A stretch of 64,000 bases of DNA from Variovorax sp. J22P240 (lineage in GTDB: Bacteria > Pseudomonadota > Gammaproteobacteria > Burkholderiales > Burkholderiaceae_C): positions 186,001 to 250,000 of the forward strand of contig NZ_JASZYR010000002.1 of the NCBI RefSeq assembly GCF_030316855.1, read 5' to 3'. The first letter of the stretch is position 1, and each line of letters starts with the position of its first letter. The notes beneath the pieces were generated by a model. That model ran no database searches. It had not been told where the DNA came from and was given only the letters and a program-made list of their open reading frames with translations. Positions 52,243 to 61,111 of this stretch are shown here, piece by piece. The position numbers were made by a program, and so were the translations under genes.

Positions 52243-52406
52243 GGCGTTGTTGACCGATGGTTGATCGGACCGAGCAGTATTGGGCAGTTTCGAGATGTCG
52301 GCAATCCACATTTCTGGTGAGCGGCGGCCGACCGAGTTGGCGAATGGCGTTCGCGACCTGCCTCTGTAGCCGGGATCGTGCGAAGTGGCCGACCTGGGCG
52401 CCCATG

Positions 52407-52427
52407 AAAAAGCCCGCCGAAGCGGGC
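52407..52427 (-). terminator. Rho-independent terminator (minus strand) below the MarR 3 gene
   Basis: On the minus strand GCCCGC-TTCG-GCGGGC is followed by TTTTT. The 6-bp GC stem with a UUCG tetraloop is a strong hairpin. It lies 95 nt after the MarR stop at 52522 and before the P450 gene, so it would end the MarR mRNA and make the P450 a separate unit. Confidence 0.82.
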
Positions 52428-52521
52428 AAGGACCTTTGAGTAGGGTCCGGAGGAAAACTCATCCTGAGCCGCGGAGATGAACACAGCCTGAATGCCAGCG
52501 CTTCGGCACCTGCGAGGCCGA

Positions 52522-53037
52522 TCAAAGTTCTGAAACAGCCTCGTCGCCACCTCCTTGTCGTTCGTCGACCTCTTGCATGTTTTCCAGAATCTTGAGCAAG
52601 TAGTGCAAGGTGTGAGTGATGTCGTTCACCGAAAACCCCTCGAGCACCTGCGCGTAGTAGCCGTGAATTTTCGGCAGAGCCTCGTGTTGCCATACGCGCA
52701 GCCCCGCTGTCGTCATTGACACGAGACGCGACCGGCGGTCGCGTTCGTCAGCCGCGGTCTGGATTCGTCCGTCTCGTTCCATGCGACTGAGCAGACCGGA
52801 GAGGTTCTGCCTGCTCACTTTGAGGTAGCGCGCCAGATCGCCCACGCTCATGCCTCCGGTCGCGGCGGGCCTGGACAGCGCACCGAGCACAGCCCATTGC
52901 TGCGTCGTCAGGCCCTCGGCTTCGACCGCCTTTGTGCCTGTTTTATGCAACATATTGGCACATTGATACAAGCGGAAGAATACCCGATTGGCCAGTTCAA
53001 TCCTTGCAGATTCTTCGTTCGTCTTAGAGTTAACCAT
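52522..53037 (-). CDS. MarR family regulator 3
   Basis: A 171-residue MarR protein with standard length: VFFRLYQCANMLHKTGTKAV, HTH in MSVGDLARYLKVSRQNLSGL, wing ADERDRRSRLVSMTTAG. The C-terminal helix (DITHTLHYLLKILENMQEV) is typical of the VanR/HpaR/BadR-like group that senses aromatic acids or CoA esters. Its upstream region has three ACATA repeats. It could regulate the P450 downstream or the acyl-CoA synthetase upstream; both are on the same strand. Confidence 0.87.
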   Translation of the reverse strand: MVNSKTNEESARIELANRVFFRLYQCANMLHKTGTKAVEAEGLTTQQWAVLGALSRPAATGGMSVGDLARYLKVSRQNLSGLLSRMERDGRIQTAADERDRRSRLVSMTTAGLRVWQHEALPKIHGYYAQVLEGFSVNDITHTLHYLLKILENMQEVDERQGGGDEAVSEL

Positions 53038-53468
53038 GGATCTGTCTCTTTAGAAAGGTCTTGCGTCAGTGAGTTCATCGCCACATAGTATGACAACATA
53101 TGGACATATCATGCGATGAGTCTTCAGGCTACACCGCGTCAACGATAGCAAGCTTCAAAACTGATGGAGAGCCTCAGGACCTGCCATGCAAAACGATTCG
53201 CCTTCCCCCGCACCCGAAATCCTCTGAACTCCCGGACCGGAGCAACTGCTGTCGCAAGCTGCTGTTGGGCGCGGAGGCGGGCAAGGTCGCCAGCCCGGAC
53301 GCCATGCAGAACCCGTGCAGCCTGGCGTTCTTCGTCGACTACGCCAGCTCGCTCGGCGCGCAGCCGTCCTCAGGCTGACGCAACAAGACTTCGACGATTT
53401 GAGATGGAGAGACGCTGAAGCTCGCGGGGGCGCCTGCACCAAGATCAAGAAGTTCCTGCACACCCTGA
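53038..53468. other. 431-bp gap between the MarR 3 and acyl-CoA synthetase genes
   Basis: No gene can be supported. The left 80 bp is AT-rich and carries ACATA at 53083, 53096 and 53104, probably the MarR control region. The right 350 bp is GC-rich and has two short open frames on the plus strand (53100-53378 and 53315-53581) whose products I do not recognise; neither has a good ribosome site and codon use looks non-coding. This could be the remnant of a deleted gene. No insertion sequence end was seen. Confidence 0.4.
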
Positions 53469-55034
53469 TCAGTCCGCGGCAAAAAGCCCGGACAAGGTTT
53501 CCCGCAGCTGGCGCTTCAGCAGCTTTCCGCTCGGATTCTTCGGCAGGCTCTCGACGAGTACCACCCGCTTGGGCGCCTTGAAACCGGCCAGGTGCGTTGC
53601 GCAATGCGCGAGGACGTCTTTCTCCGTCAGCGCGTGGCCGCTCTTGGCCACCACGACCGCGACGACCGCCTCGACCCAGAGCGGATGCGGCACGCCGACC
53701 ACCGCGACCTCCGAAACCTGGGGCAGGCGATAGACCGCCTCCTCGACCTCGCGGCTGGCGACGTTCTCGCCGCCCGTCTTGATCATGTCCTTCTTGCGGT
53801 CCACGACGGCGATGTAGCCCTCGTCGTCGATGGTGCCGAGGTCGCCGGAATGGAACCAGCCGCCCTCGAAGGCGTCCCGGGTGCGCTCGTCGTCGTGGAA
53901 GTAGCCCAGCATCAGGTGCGGAGAACGGTGGACGATCTCGCCGACTTCTCCCGGCGCGACATCCTGCATCCGGTCGTCGACGACGCGGGTCTCGACATTG
54001 AGCACCGCGCGGCCGCAGGAGCCGGGCTTGCGCAACTGATCGTCGGGGCCGAGCAACGTCGCCAGCGGCGCGATCTCGGTCTGGCCGTAGAGATTCCACA
54101 GCCTCACGTCCGGCAGCCGGGCCGCGAGCTCGCGCAGGACTTCGACCGGCATGATCGAGGCGCCGTAGTAGCCCTTGCGCAGGCTCGACAGGTCGGTCGT
54201 GTCGAAGAGCGGCGAACGAAGAAGCGAGATCCAGACCGTCGGCGGCGCGAAGAAGGAGCCGATGCGATGGCGTTCGATCAGCGGCAACAGGTTGTCGGGA
54301 GTCGGCTTGGCGGTGATCACATTGCTGGCGCCGACGTAGATCGACGGCCCGAGGAACACGTCGAGCTGCGCGCAGTGGTACAGGGGCAGGGCATGCAGCG
54401 TGAGGTCGTCGCCCGAGATGCTCGCGTCGACGACGCAGCTCACGTACTGCCAGATCACCGCTTCGTGCGTCAGCATCGCGCCCTTCGGCAGGGACTCGGT
54501 TCCGCTCGTGTACACGATCTGGGCCAGGTCGCTTCCGGCAAGCTCCACCTCCGGCGATGGTGCGGACGACGCGGCCAGTGCGTCGAACGACGTCATCCCG
54601 GGTGCGGGCGCACCGGGCTCCTCCGAGGGCAGCCAGACGAAGTCGCGCACGGCAGTGTCCATGGCCGCGGCCGCGCGTGCCAACTCGGCCAGGCCGCTGT
54701 CGGTCGCCAGCAGGCGGGCCCCCGCATGACGCAGGATGTAGGCCGCCTCTTCGGCTTTCAGCATGAAGTTGATCGGCACCAGCACCGCACCGAGGCGCGC
54801 CAATGCGAAGCGCAACGCCGCGAAGCCGTGCGAGTTGCGCGCGAGCACCGCCACGCGGTGGCCCTTGTCGATCCCGAGCTCGCCGAGGCCTGCGGCGACG
54901 CGATCGCAGATCCGGTCGAACTCGGCATAGGTCCAGCGGACGTCGCCGCACGCGATGGCTGTCTTCGCAGGAGTGCGCCTCGCGCTGCGGTGAAGCAGGT
55001 CGGCGATCGTCTGGCGGTGGGCAAGGTCGTTCAT
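53469..55034 (-). CDS. Long/medium-chain acyl-CoA synthetase, AMP-forming
   Basis: A 521-residue ANL ligase, MNDLAHRQTIADLLHRSARR at the start. The P-loop is the variant YTSGTESLPKGAML common in one branch of fatty-acyl-CoA synthetases; NLYGQTEIAPLAT, GWFHSGDLGTIDDEGY, DRKKDMIKTGGENVASREVE and NPSGKLLKRQLRE complete the set. The ATG at 55034 was chosen over an upstream one at 55217 because the extra 61 residues are Cys/Arg-rich and unlike any ligase. It is divergent from the FmdB-type gene. Confidence 0.88.
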   Translation of the reverse strand: MNDLAHRQTIADLLHRSARRTPAKTAIACGDVRWTYAEFDRICDRVAAGLGELGIDKGHRVAVLARNSHGFAALRFALARLGAVLVPINFMLKAEEAAYILRHAGARLLATDSGLAELARAAAAMDTAVRDFVWLPSEEPGAPAPGMTSFDALAASSAPSPEVELAGSDLAQIVYTSGTESLPKGAMLTHEAVIWQYVSCVVDASISGDDLTLHALPLYHCAQLDVFLGPSIYVGASNVITAKPTPDNLLPLIERHRIGSFFAPPTVWISLLRSPLFDTTDLSSLRKGYYGASIMPVEVLRELAARLPDVRLWNLYGQTEIAPLATLLGPDDQLRKPGSCGRAVLNVETRVVDDRMQDVAPGEVGEIVHRSPHLMLGYFHDDERTRDAFEGGWFHSGDLGTIDDEGYIAVVDRKKDMIKTGGENVASREVEEAVYRLPQVSEVAVVGVPHPLWVEAVVAVVVAKSGHALTEKDVLAHCATHLAGFKAPKRVVLVESLPKNPSGKLLKRQLRETLSGLFAAD

Positions 55035-55215
55035 GTCGTCGTCTCCTTCACGTGCAGGCCGCGATCCGTCCGGGCAGTGTTTGCAGATGATGTCGTGCCG
55101 AACGCTCTTCGCGCAAGAGTTTCCAAGGCGGCGCCATCGTCGTAGGATGCGGCACGAGGGGCGCCCGGCATCCAAGTAGCATCTGCGCCGCCCGCTAATG
55201 TGTTGGAGAAGCGCC

Positions 55216-55380
55216 ATGCCTACTTACCAATATCGTTGCGTAAAGTGCGGCGAGGTTTTCGAGCACGTCGAACACGTGGCCGAGCATGAGATTGCTCGCT
55301 TGCATTGCCCGAAGTGCGGCAGTGACGCCGTCCAGCACCAGCCGACTCAGTTCTTCGCGAAAACCTCCAAGAAGAGTTAG
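55216..55380 (+). CDS. FmdB-type zinc-ribbon protein
   Basis: A 54-residue protein, MPTYQYRCVKCGEVFEHVEH, with two CxxC pairs (CVKC and CPKC) forming a zinc ribbon, then a short polar tail ending KTSKKS. The family is named for a regulator next to formamidase, and a member commonly precedes aspS in betaproteobacteria, which is not so here. The ATG at 55216 has a GGAG site; six extra residues from 55198 are unlikely. The 237 bp after it hold nothing I can identify. Confidence 0.82.
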   Translation: MPTYQYRCVKCGEVFEHVEHVAEHEIARLHCPKCGSDAVQHQPTQFFAKTSKKS

Positions 55381-55617
55381 CACGCCGGTGATTGGCGAGT
55401 GCTGACGATTCTTTGCCAGCGCCCGCCGATGACCACGCGGCGATCCAGTCCGCACCAACGCCGAAAGCCAGCGAGCCGCCCAGTTGGCGCTGGGACAGCA
55501 TCGCTGCCAGTGATTGGCATTCGCCATTGCGGAAGGGAGGGTTCGGCAAACACTGACCCGCATCGCCGCCAGAGGAATAGATTCGCTTCGTCGCCGTTTT
55601 CCTTGCAAGCCCCTCCA

Positions 55618-56400
55618 ATGACGAAGATCAATAAGCACCTGCACACCGACCTCGGGCACAGCACGCCGGACAAGGTCACCGTGCGCGGGCGCGACTTGCC
55701 GTCCGAAATCCTCGGCCACCTCAACCTGGGTGACATGGCCTTCCTCGAGCTCACGGGCCGCATCCCGACGCCGCAGGAGTCCGTGACCTTCAACGCCATC
55801 GTGGTCACGCTCGTCGAGCACGGGATTACGCCCAGCGCGCTGGCTGCCCGCCTGACCTACGCCGGCGCGCCCGAGGCATTGCAGGCCGCCGTCGCAGCCG
55901 GTCTCTGTGGCCTGGGCACGGTGTTCGTCGGCAGCACCGAGGGCGCGGCGCGCATGCTGTACGAGGCCATTCCGTTCGGCTCGAAGCCGGAGCGCCCGCT
56001 CGCCGACATGGCGCGCGACATCGTGGCCGACTACCGCGCCCGCAAGGAGATCGTGCCTGGCCTCGGCCATCCGCTGCACAAGCCGATCGACCCGCGCACG
56101 CCGCGCCTGTTCCAGATAGCGGCCGAGAACGGCCTGTCGAGCCACTACGTCGCGTTGATGCAGGCGGTGCAGGCCGAGGCCGAGCGTGTGTCGGGCAAGT
56201 CGCTGCCCATCAATGCAACGGGCGCCATCGGGGCGATCGCTGCCGAGTTCGGCTTTCCGTGGCGCATCATTCGCGGCTTCGGCGTGATGGCGCGCGCGAT
56301 CGGGCTCGTGGGCCACATCCTCGAAGAAATCAACGACCCGATGGGTGTGGAGATCTGGCAGCGCGTGGAGCGCGAAGCCGGTGGTCCGCGCCAGGATTGA
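55618..56400 (+). CDS. Citrate synthase-superfamily short protein, citryl-CoA-lyase-like
   Basis: A 260-residue relative of citrate synthase, much shorter than the 430-residue enzyme and resembling stand-alone citryl-CoA lyases. It has KVTVRGRDLPSEILGHLNLG, the active-site segment GLGHPLHKPIDPRTPRLF (His and Asp of the synthase family) and INATGAIGAIAAEFGFPW. It may cleave a citryl-CoA-like thioester or condense acetyl-CoA with a 2-oxo acid. It leads an operon with a hydratase and an acyl-CoA dehydrogenase. A frame from 55399 was rejected. Confidence 0.8.
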   Translation: MTKINKHLHTDLGHSTPDKVTVRGRDLPSEILGHLNLGDMAFLELTGRIPTPQESVTFNAIVVTLVEHGITPSALAARLTYAGAPEALQAAVAAGLCGLGTVFVGSTEGAARMLYEAIPFGSKPERPLADMARDIVADYRARKEIVPGLGHPLHKPIDPRTPRLFQIAAENGLSSHYVALMQAVQAEAERVSGKSLPINATGAIGAIAAEFGFPWRIIRGFGVMARAIGLVGHILEEINDPMGVEIWQRVEREAGGPRQD

Positions 56401-56415
56401 GCGAAGGATTCCCGC

Positions 56416-57273
56416 ATGACCGACACCCTGGACCTCGACCACCTGCGCGGCTGGATCGGCCGCCTCGAGACGCGCGACGAACTCATGTCGCCCTGGACCG
56501 CGAGCGCGATGGCCGCGACGGTGCGCAACGACGGGCACGACTGGCAAGCGGGGCAGGCGCTGCCGCCGCTGTGGCACTGGTGCTATTTCCTGCCGACCGC
56601 GCCGCAGAACGGGCTCGGGCCGGATGGCCATCCCGCGCGCGGCGGATTCCTGCCGCCGGTGCCGCTGCCGCGGCGCATGTGGGCGGGCAGCCAGTTTGAA
56701 TTCTTCGCGCCGCTGCAACTCGCGGCTCCGGCGACCAAGACCTCGCGTGTGGCCGATGTCAGCCTGAAGCAGGGCAAGGGCGGGGCGCTCGTGTTCGTGA
56801 AGGTGCAGCACGAAGTGCATGCCGGCGGCACGCTGTTGCTGCGCGAGGGACACGACATCGTCTATCGCGAAGCGCCCAAGCCCGGCGAGTCCGCCCCACC
56901 GCAGACCCCGCCGGCCGATGCGGCCTGGTCCATGGAGCACCGGCCCGATGCGCCGCTGCTGTTTCGCTATTCGGCGCTGACCTTCAACAGTCACCGCATC
57001 CATTACGACTATCCCTACGTCACGCAGGTCGAGGGCTACGACGACCTCGTCGTGCATGGTCCGCTGATCGCCACGCTGCTGCTCGAAGCGGCGCAGCAGC
57101 ACAACTCAGGTCGGTCGGTGCGTTCGTACAGCTTCAAGGCCGTACGGCCGCTGACCTGCGGCAAATTGCTGCGCGTGTGCGGCCATGCGCCGCAACCCGA
57201 CGGCTCCGTCACGCTATGGGCCGAGGACGCACAGGGCGCCCTGCTCATGCAAGCGACTGCGCAAATGGAATGA
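56416..57273 (+). CDS. MaoC-like hydratase, mesaconyl-C4-CoA hydratase type
   Basis: A 285-residue double-hotdog protein of the Meh/FAS1-dehydratase-N group. Segments WHWCYFLPTAPQNGLGPDGH, PRRMWAGSQFEFFAPLQL and FRYSALTFNSHRIHYDYPYV with LVVHGPLIATLLLE match the group that hydrates mesaconyl-C4-CoA to citramalyl-CoA. It starts at an ATG 16 nt after the lyase stop with a GAAGGA site. With the CitE homologue at 61112 it would form a C5 branched dicarboxylate route. Other enoyl-CoA substrates cannot be excluded. Confidence 0.82.
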   Translation: MTDTLDLDHLRGWIGRLETRDELMSPWTASAMAATVRNDGHDWQAGQALPPLWHWCYFLPTAPQNGLGPDGHPARGGFLPPVPLPRRMWAGSQFEFFAPLQLAAPATKTSRVADVSLKQGKGGALVFVKVQHEVHAGGTLLLREGHDIVYREAPKPGESAPPQTPPADAAWSMEHRPDAPLLFRYSALTFNSHRIHYDYPYVTQVEGYDDLVVHGPLIATLLLEAAQQHNSGRSVRSYSFKAVRPLTCGKLLRVCGHAPQPDGSVTLWAEDAQGALLMQATAQME

Positions 57274-57304
57274 AGCGCGTTTCCACTCAATCAAAGCCAC
57301 AAAC

Positions 57305-58465
57305 ATGAGCGACTCCACTCACCGTCACCAGGACATCCGCGACGCCGTGCGCGACCTGTGCGCGCAGTTCCCCAATGAATACTTCCGCAAGGTCGACGAG
57401 GCGCGCGCCTATCCGGCCGAGTTCGTCGACGCGCTGACCAAGGCCGGCTGGATGGCCGCGCTCATCCCGCAGGAGTACGGTGGCTCGGGTCTCGGGCTCA
57501 CCGAAGCCTCGGTGATCATGGAAGAGATCAACCGCGCTGGCGGCAACTCCGGCGCCTGCCACGGCCAGATGTACAACATGGGTACCTTGCTGCGCCACGG
57601 CTCCGAAGCGCAGAAGCGGCAGTACCTGCCGAAGATCGCGAGCGGCGACCTGCGGCTGCAGTCGATGGGCGTGACCGAGCCTTCCACCGGCACCGACACC
57701 ACCAAGATCAAGACCACCGCGGTGAAGAAGGGCGACCGCTACGTCATCAACGGCCAAAAAGTCTGGATCTCGCGCATCCAGCACTCCGACCTGATGATCC
57801 TGCTGGCGCGCACCACGCCGCTGGCCGAGGTCAAGAAGAAATCCGAGGGCATGTCGATCTTCATCGTCGACCTGCGAGAGGCCATCGGCAACGGACTCAT
57901 CGTGCGGCCCATCCTCAACATGGTCAACCACGAGACCAACGAGCTGTTCTTCGAGAACCTGGAGATCCCGGCCGAGAACCTCATCGGCGAGGAAGGGCAG
58001 GGCTTCAAATACATCCTCGACGGCCTGAACGCCGAGCGCACGCTGATCGCGGCGGAGTGCATCGGCGACGGCTATTGGTTCATCGACAAGGTGACGGCCT
58101 ACACCAAGGAGCGCGTCGTCTTCGGTCGCCCGATCGGGCAGAACCAGGGTGTGCAGTTTCCGATCGCCGAGGCCTTCATCGAGATCGAGGCAGCGGACCT
58201 GATGCGCTACGAGGCCTGCCGCCGATTCGACGCGCACGAGCCCTGCGGTGCGCAGGCCAACATGGCGAAGTACCTCGCGGCCAAGGCGTCTTGGGAAGCG
58301 GCCAATGCCTGCCTGCAGTTCCACGGCGGCTTCGGTTTCGCCGCCGAGTATGACGTGGAGCGCAAGTTCCGCGAGACGCGGCTCTACCAGGTGGCACCGA
58401 TCTCGACCAATCTCATCCTGAGCTACGTCGCCGAGCACATGCTCGGGCTGCCAAGGAGCTTCTGA
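57305..58465 (+). CDS. Acyl-CoA dehydrogenase
   Basis: A 386-residue FAD flavoenzyme. FAD/substrate loops are LQSMGVTEPSTGTDTTKIKT and VWISRIQHSDLMILLART; the mid-domain has GEEGQGFKYILDGLNAERTL and the C-terminal domain CLQFHGGFGFAAEYDVERKF. It oxidises an acyl-CoA at C2-C3 and passes electrons to electron-transfer flavoprotein. In this operon a branched or dicarboxyl-CoA such as methylsuccinyl-CoA is plausible but unproven. Its stop shares one base with the next start (TGATG). Confidence 0.9.
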   Translation: MSDSTHRHQDIRDAVRDLCAQFPNEYFRKVDEARAYPAEFVDALTKAGWMAALIPQEYGGSGLGLTEASVIMEEINRAGGNSGACHGQMYNMGTLLRHGSEAQKRQYLPKIASGDLRLQSMGVTEPSTGTDTTKIKTTAVKKGDRYVINGQKVWISRIQHSDLMILLARTTPLAEVKKKSEGMSIFIVDLREAIGNGLIVRPILNMVNHETNELFFENLEIPAENLIGEEGQGFKYILDGLNAERTLIAAECIGDGYWFIDKVTAYTKERVVFGRPIGQNQGVQFPIAEAFIEIEAADLMRYEACRRFDAHEPCGAQANMAKYLAAKASWEAANACLQFHGGFGFAAEYDVERKFRETRLYQVAPISTNLILSYVAEHMLGLPRSF

Positions 58466-59655
58466 TGCGTCCGCTCGAAGGCATCACCGTCCTCACGCTC
58501 GAACATGCGATCGCGGCGCCGTTCTGCACGCGTCAGTTGGCCGACCTGGGCGCGCGCGTCATCAAGGTCGAGCGGCCGGGTACCGGCGACTTCGCGCGTG
58601 CCTACGACCAGCGCGTGAACGGCCTGGCGTCGCATTTCGTCTGGACCAATCGCTCCAAGGAAAGCCTGACGCTGGACGTGAAGCATCCGCAGGGGCGGGA
58701 CGTGCTCAAGCGCCTGGTCGGCGAGGCCGACGTGCTGGTGCAGAACCTTGCGCCCGGTGCCGCGGCGCGGCTGGGCCTGTCCTACGAGGCCCTGTCGGCC
58801 GAGCACAAGGGGTTGATCGTCTGCGACATCTCCGGCTATGGCGATGACGCGGCACAGCCCGGTCCCTACCGCGACAAGAAGGCCTACGACCTGTTGATCC
58901 AGAGCGAATCGGGTTTCCTCTCAGTCACTGGAACGCCGGACGAAATGGCCAAGGCCGGCTGCTCGATCGCCGACATCGCGGCGGGCATGTACGCGTACAG
59001 CAACATCCTCGCGGCGCTGCTGCAGCGCGGCACGACGGGCAAGGGCTGTCGCATCGACGTCTCGATGCTGGAGAGCATGGTCGAGTGGATGAGCTTTCCC
59101 CTGTACTACGCCTTCGACGGCGCGGCCCCGCCGCCGCGCGCAGGGGCCGCGCACGCCACCATCTACCCCTACGGCCCGTTCCCGGCCGGCGACGGCAAGA
59201 TGGTGATGCTGGGCCTGCAGAACGAAAGGGAGTGGCAGGTCTTCTGCGCCATGGTGCTGGAGCAGCCGGCGCTCGCGACCGATGCGCGCTTTGCCTCGAA
59301 CACGCTGCGCACGGCGTCGCGCGAGGCACTGCGCGAGATCATCATCCAGGCCTTTGTGCCCTTCAACGCGGCACAGATCATCGAGCGGCTCGACGCGGCC
59401 CAGATCGCCAATGCGCAAGCCAACACGATGCAGGACGTGTGGGCGCACCCGCAACTGCGCGCTCGCGAGCGCTGGACCGAGGTAGGCACGGGTGCTGGCG
59501 CGATTCCCGCGCTGTGGCCGCCGGGCATGCCGCGCGAGTGGGATCCTCGAATGGACGCGGTTCCCACGCTGGGGCAGCACACGGATTCGATCCTGGCCGA
59601 AGTCGGCTACGACGCGGCAGCGATTGCATCTCTCCGTGCCGAAGGTGCGGTGTGA
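58465..59655 (+). CDS. Class III CoA transferase (CaiB/BaiF family)
   Basis: A 396-residue family III CoA transferase, starting MRPLEGITVLTLEHAIAAPF. The catalytic aspartate is D170 in SIADIAAG, following SGYGDDAAQPGPYRDKKAYD. It moves CoA between carboxylates, for example from succinyl-CoA to the pathway acid. Its tight link to the acyl-CoA dehydrogenase suggests it supplies that enzyme's substrate. Confidence 0.9.
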   Translation: MRPLEGITVLTLEHAIAAPFCTRQLADLGARVIKVERPGTGDFARAYDQRVNGLASHFVWTNRSKESLTLDVKHPQGRDVLKRLVGEADVLVQNLAPGAAARLGLSYEALSAEHKGLIVCDISGYGDDAAQPGPYRDKKAYDLLIQSESGFLSVTGTPDEMAKAGCSIADIAAGMYAYSNILAALLQRGTTGKGCRIDVSMLESMVEWMSFPLYYAFDGAAPPPRAGAAHATIYPYGPFPAGDGKMVMLGLQNEREWQVFCAMVLEQPALATDARFASNTLRTASREALREIIIQAFVPFNAAQIIERLDAAQIANAQANTMQDVWAHPQLRARERWTEVGTGAGAIPALWPPGMPREWDPRMDAVPTLGQHTDSILAEVGYDAAAIASLRAEGAV

Positions 59656-59743
59656 GATCGCAGCCGGCCTGCCCCCACCCTCGACTTCCTCGTGTGGGTC
59701 CTGCACTCCCGATCCTTTTTTCACTTCTTGATCGACCGTTGCC

Positions 59744-61099
59744 ATGAACAAGCATCCCAGTCAGGCCCTGGCCACCTTTGCAGCTGAACTCTCGTTCGAG
59801 CAAGTTCCCGATGCGGTGATCCGCCGCACCGAAGACCTGATGCTCGACTGGCTGGGCTCCGTGCTCGCCGCGCGCTCGGCGCGGCCGGTGCGAAGCATCC
59901 AGCGATTCGCGGAAATGATGGGTCCTGCCGACGGGCCGAGCGAAGTGCTGATCTCGCGCCGCACGACATCGCCCGTCTTCGCAGCGCTCGTGAATGCGGC
60001 CGCGTCGCACTACGTGGAGCAGGACGACGTGCACAACGGCTCGGTGTTCCATCCGGCGGCGGTGGTCTTCGCGCCGGCCCTGGCGACGGCGCAGGCCGTG
60101 GGCGCAAGCGGAGCGCAATTGTTGACGGCGGTCGTCGCCGGCTACGAGGTCGGCATCCGCGTCGGCGAGTTCCTGGGGCGCTCGCACTACCGGACCTTCC
60201 ACACCACGGCGACGGCCGGCACCTTGGCCGCTGCTGCGGCGGTCGGTCGTCTGCTCGACCTGTCTCCGGCGCAGATGCTGCATGCCTTCGGCTCGGCCGG
60301 TACGCAGTCCGCGGGCGTGTGGGAGTTCCTGCGCGACGCCGCCGATTCGAAGCAACTGCACTGCGCCCATGCGGCGGCCAGTGGCCTGATGTCGGCCTAC
60401 CTCGCGCAGGACGGCTTCACCGGTGCCGCGCGGGTGCTCGAAGGCGCACAGGGCCTGGGCGTGGGCATGTCGACCGATGCGGATCCGGCGCGCCTCACGG
60501 ATGGGCTGGGCACGCGCTGGGCATTGGCGGAGACTTCGTTCAAGTACCACGCGTCGTGCCGCCATACGCATCCTGCGGCCGATGCGCTGCTCGAGGTCAT
60601 GACGCAGAACGGCCTGAAGGCCGGCGACATCGAGCGTGTCGTCACTCACGTGCACCAGGGAGCCATCGATGTGCTGGGCCGCGTGGTGGTGCCGGCGACG
60701 GTGCATCAGGGCAAGTTCTCGATGGGCACGGTGCTGGGCCTGATTGCGGTACACGGTCGCGCGGGCCTCACCGAGTTCGACCGCGACTTTGTCGCGCCCG
60801 AAGTCGCCGCCTTCCGCGACAAGGTCATGATGGAACTCGACCGCGAAGTCGACACCGCGTATCCCGCGCGCTGGATCGGCAAGGTCAGCGTGACCACGTC
60901 CGACGGCCGCACGCTATCGGGTCGAGTGGACGAGCCCAAGGGCGACCCCGGCAACACGCTGAGCCGCGCGGAGATCGAGGACAAGATGAAGCGGCTGACC
61001 CAGTACGGCGAGGCCGCCACGCCGCAGGAGGCGCAGGCCCTGTGCGAACGCGTCTGGGCCCTCGCTGGCGAGGCCCGCGTCGGGCGGTTGCTGGGCTGA
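59744..61099 (+). CDS. MmgE/PrpD family protein
   Basis: A 451-residue member of the family containing 2-methylcitrate dehydratase and cis-aconitate decarboxylase. Hallmarks are SHYVEQDDVHNGSVFHPAAV near residue 87-106, ALATAQAVGASGAQLLTAVV, and FKYHASCRHTHPAADALLEV. Members isomerise or dehydrate tricarboxylates or related acids. Together with the short citrate-synthase-like gene it suggests a branched di- or tricarboxylic acid substrate. It is 88 nt after the CoA transferase gene, with no promoter evident. Confidence 0.87.
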   Translation: MNKHPSQALATFAAELSFEQVPDAVIRRTEDLMLDWLGSVLAARSARPVRSIQRFAEMMGPADGPSEVLISRRTTSPVFAALVNAAASHYVEQDDVHNGSVFHPAAVVFAPALATAQAVGASGAQLLTAVVAGYEVGIRVGEFLGRSHYRTFHTTATAGTLAAAAAVGRLLDLSPAQMLHAFGSAGTQSAGVWEFLRDAADSKQLHCAHAAASGLMSAYLAQDGFTGAARVLEGAQGLGVGMSTDADPARLTDGLGTRWALAETSFKYHASCRHTHPAADALLEVMTQNGLKAGDIERVVTHVHQGAIDVLGRVVVPATVHQGKFSMGTVLGLIAVHGRAGLTEFDRDFVAPEVAAFRDKVMMELDREVDTAYPARWIGKVSVTTSDGRTLSGRVDEPKGDPGNTLSRAEIEDKMKRLTQYGEAATPQEAQALCERVWALAGEARVGRLLG

Positions 61100-61111
61100 A
61101 GGGCAGGGCCG

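Noticed and set aside
55381..55617. Small minus-strand open frame (55220-55618) after the FmdB gene
   Set aside because: It runs antisense through the whole FmdB gene and matches no family; the segment has no ribosome site or conserved motif.
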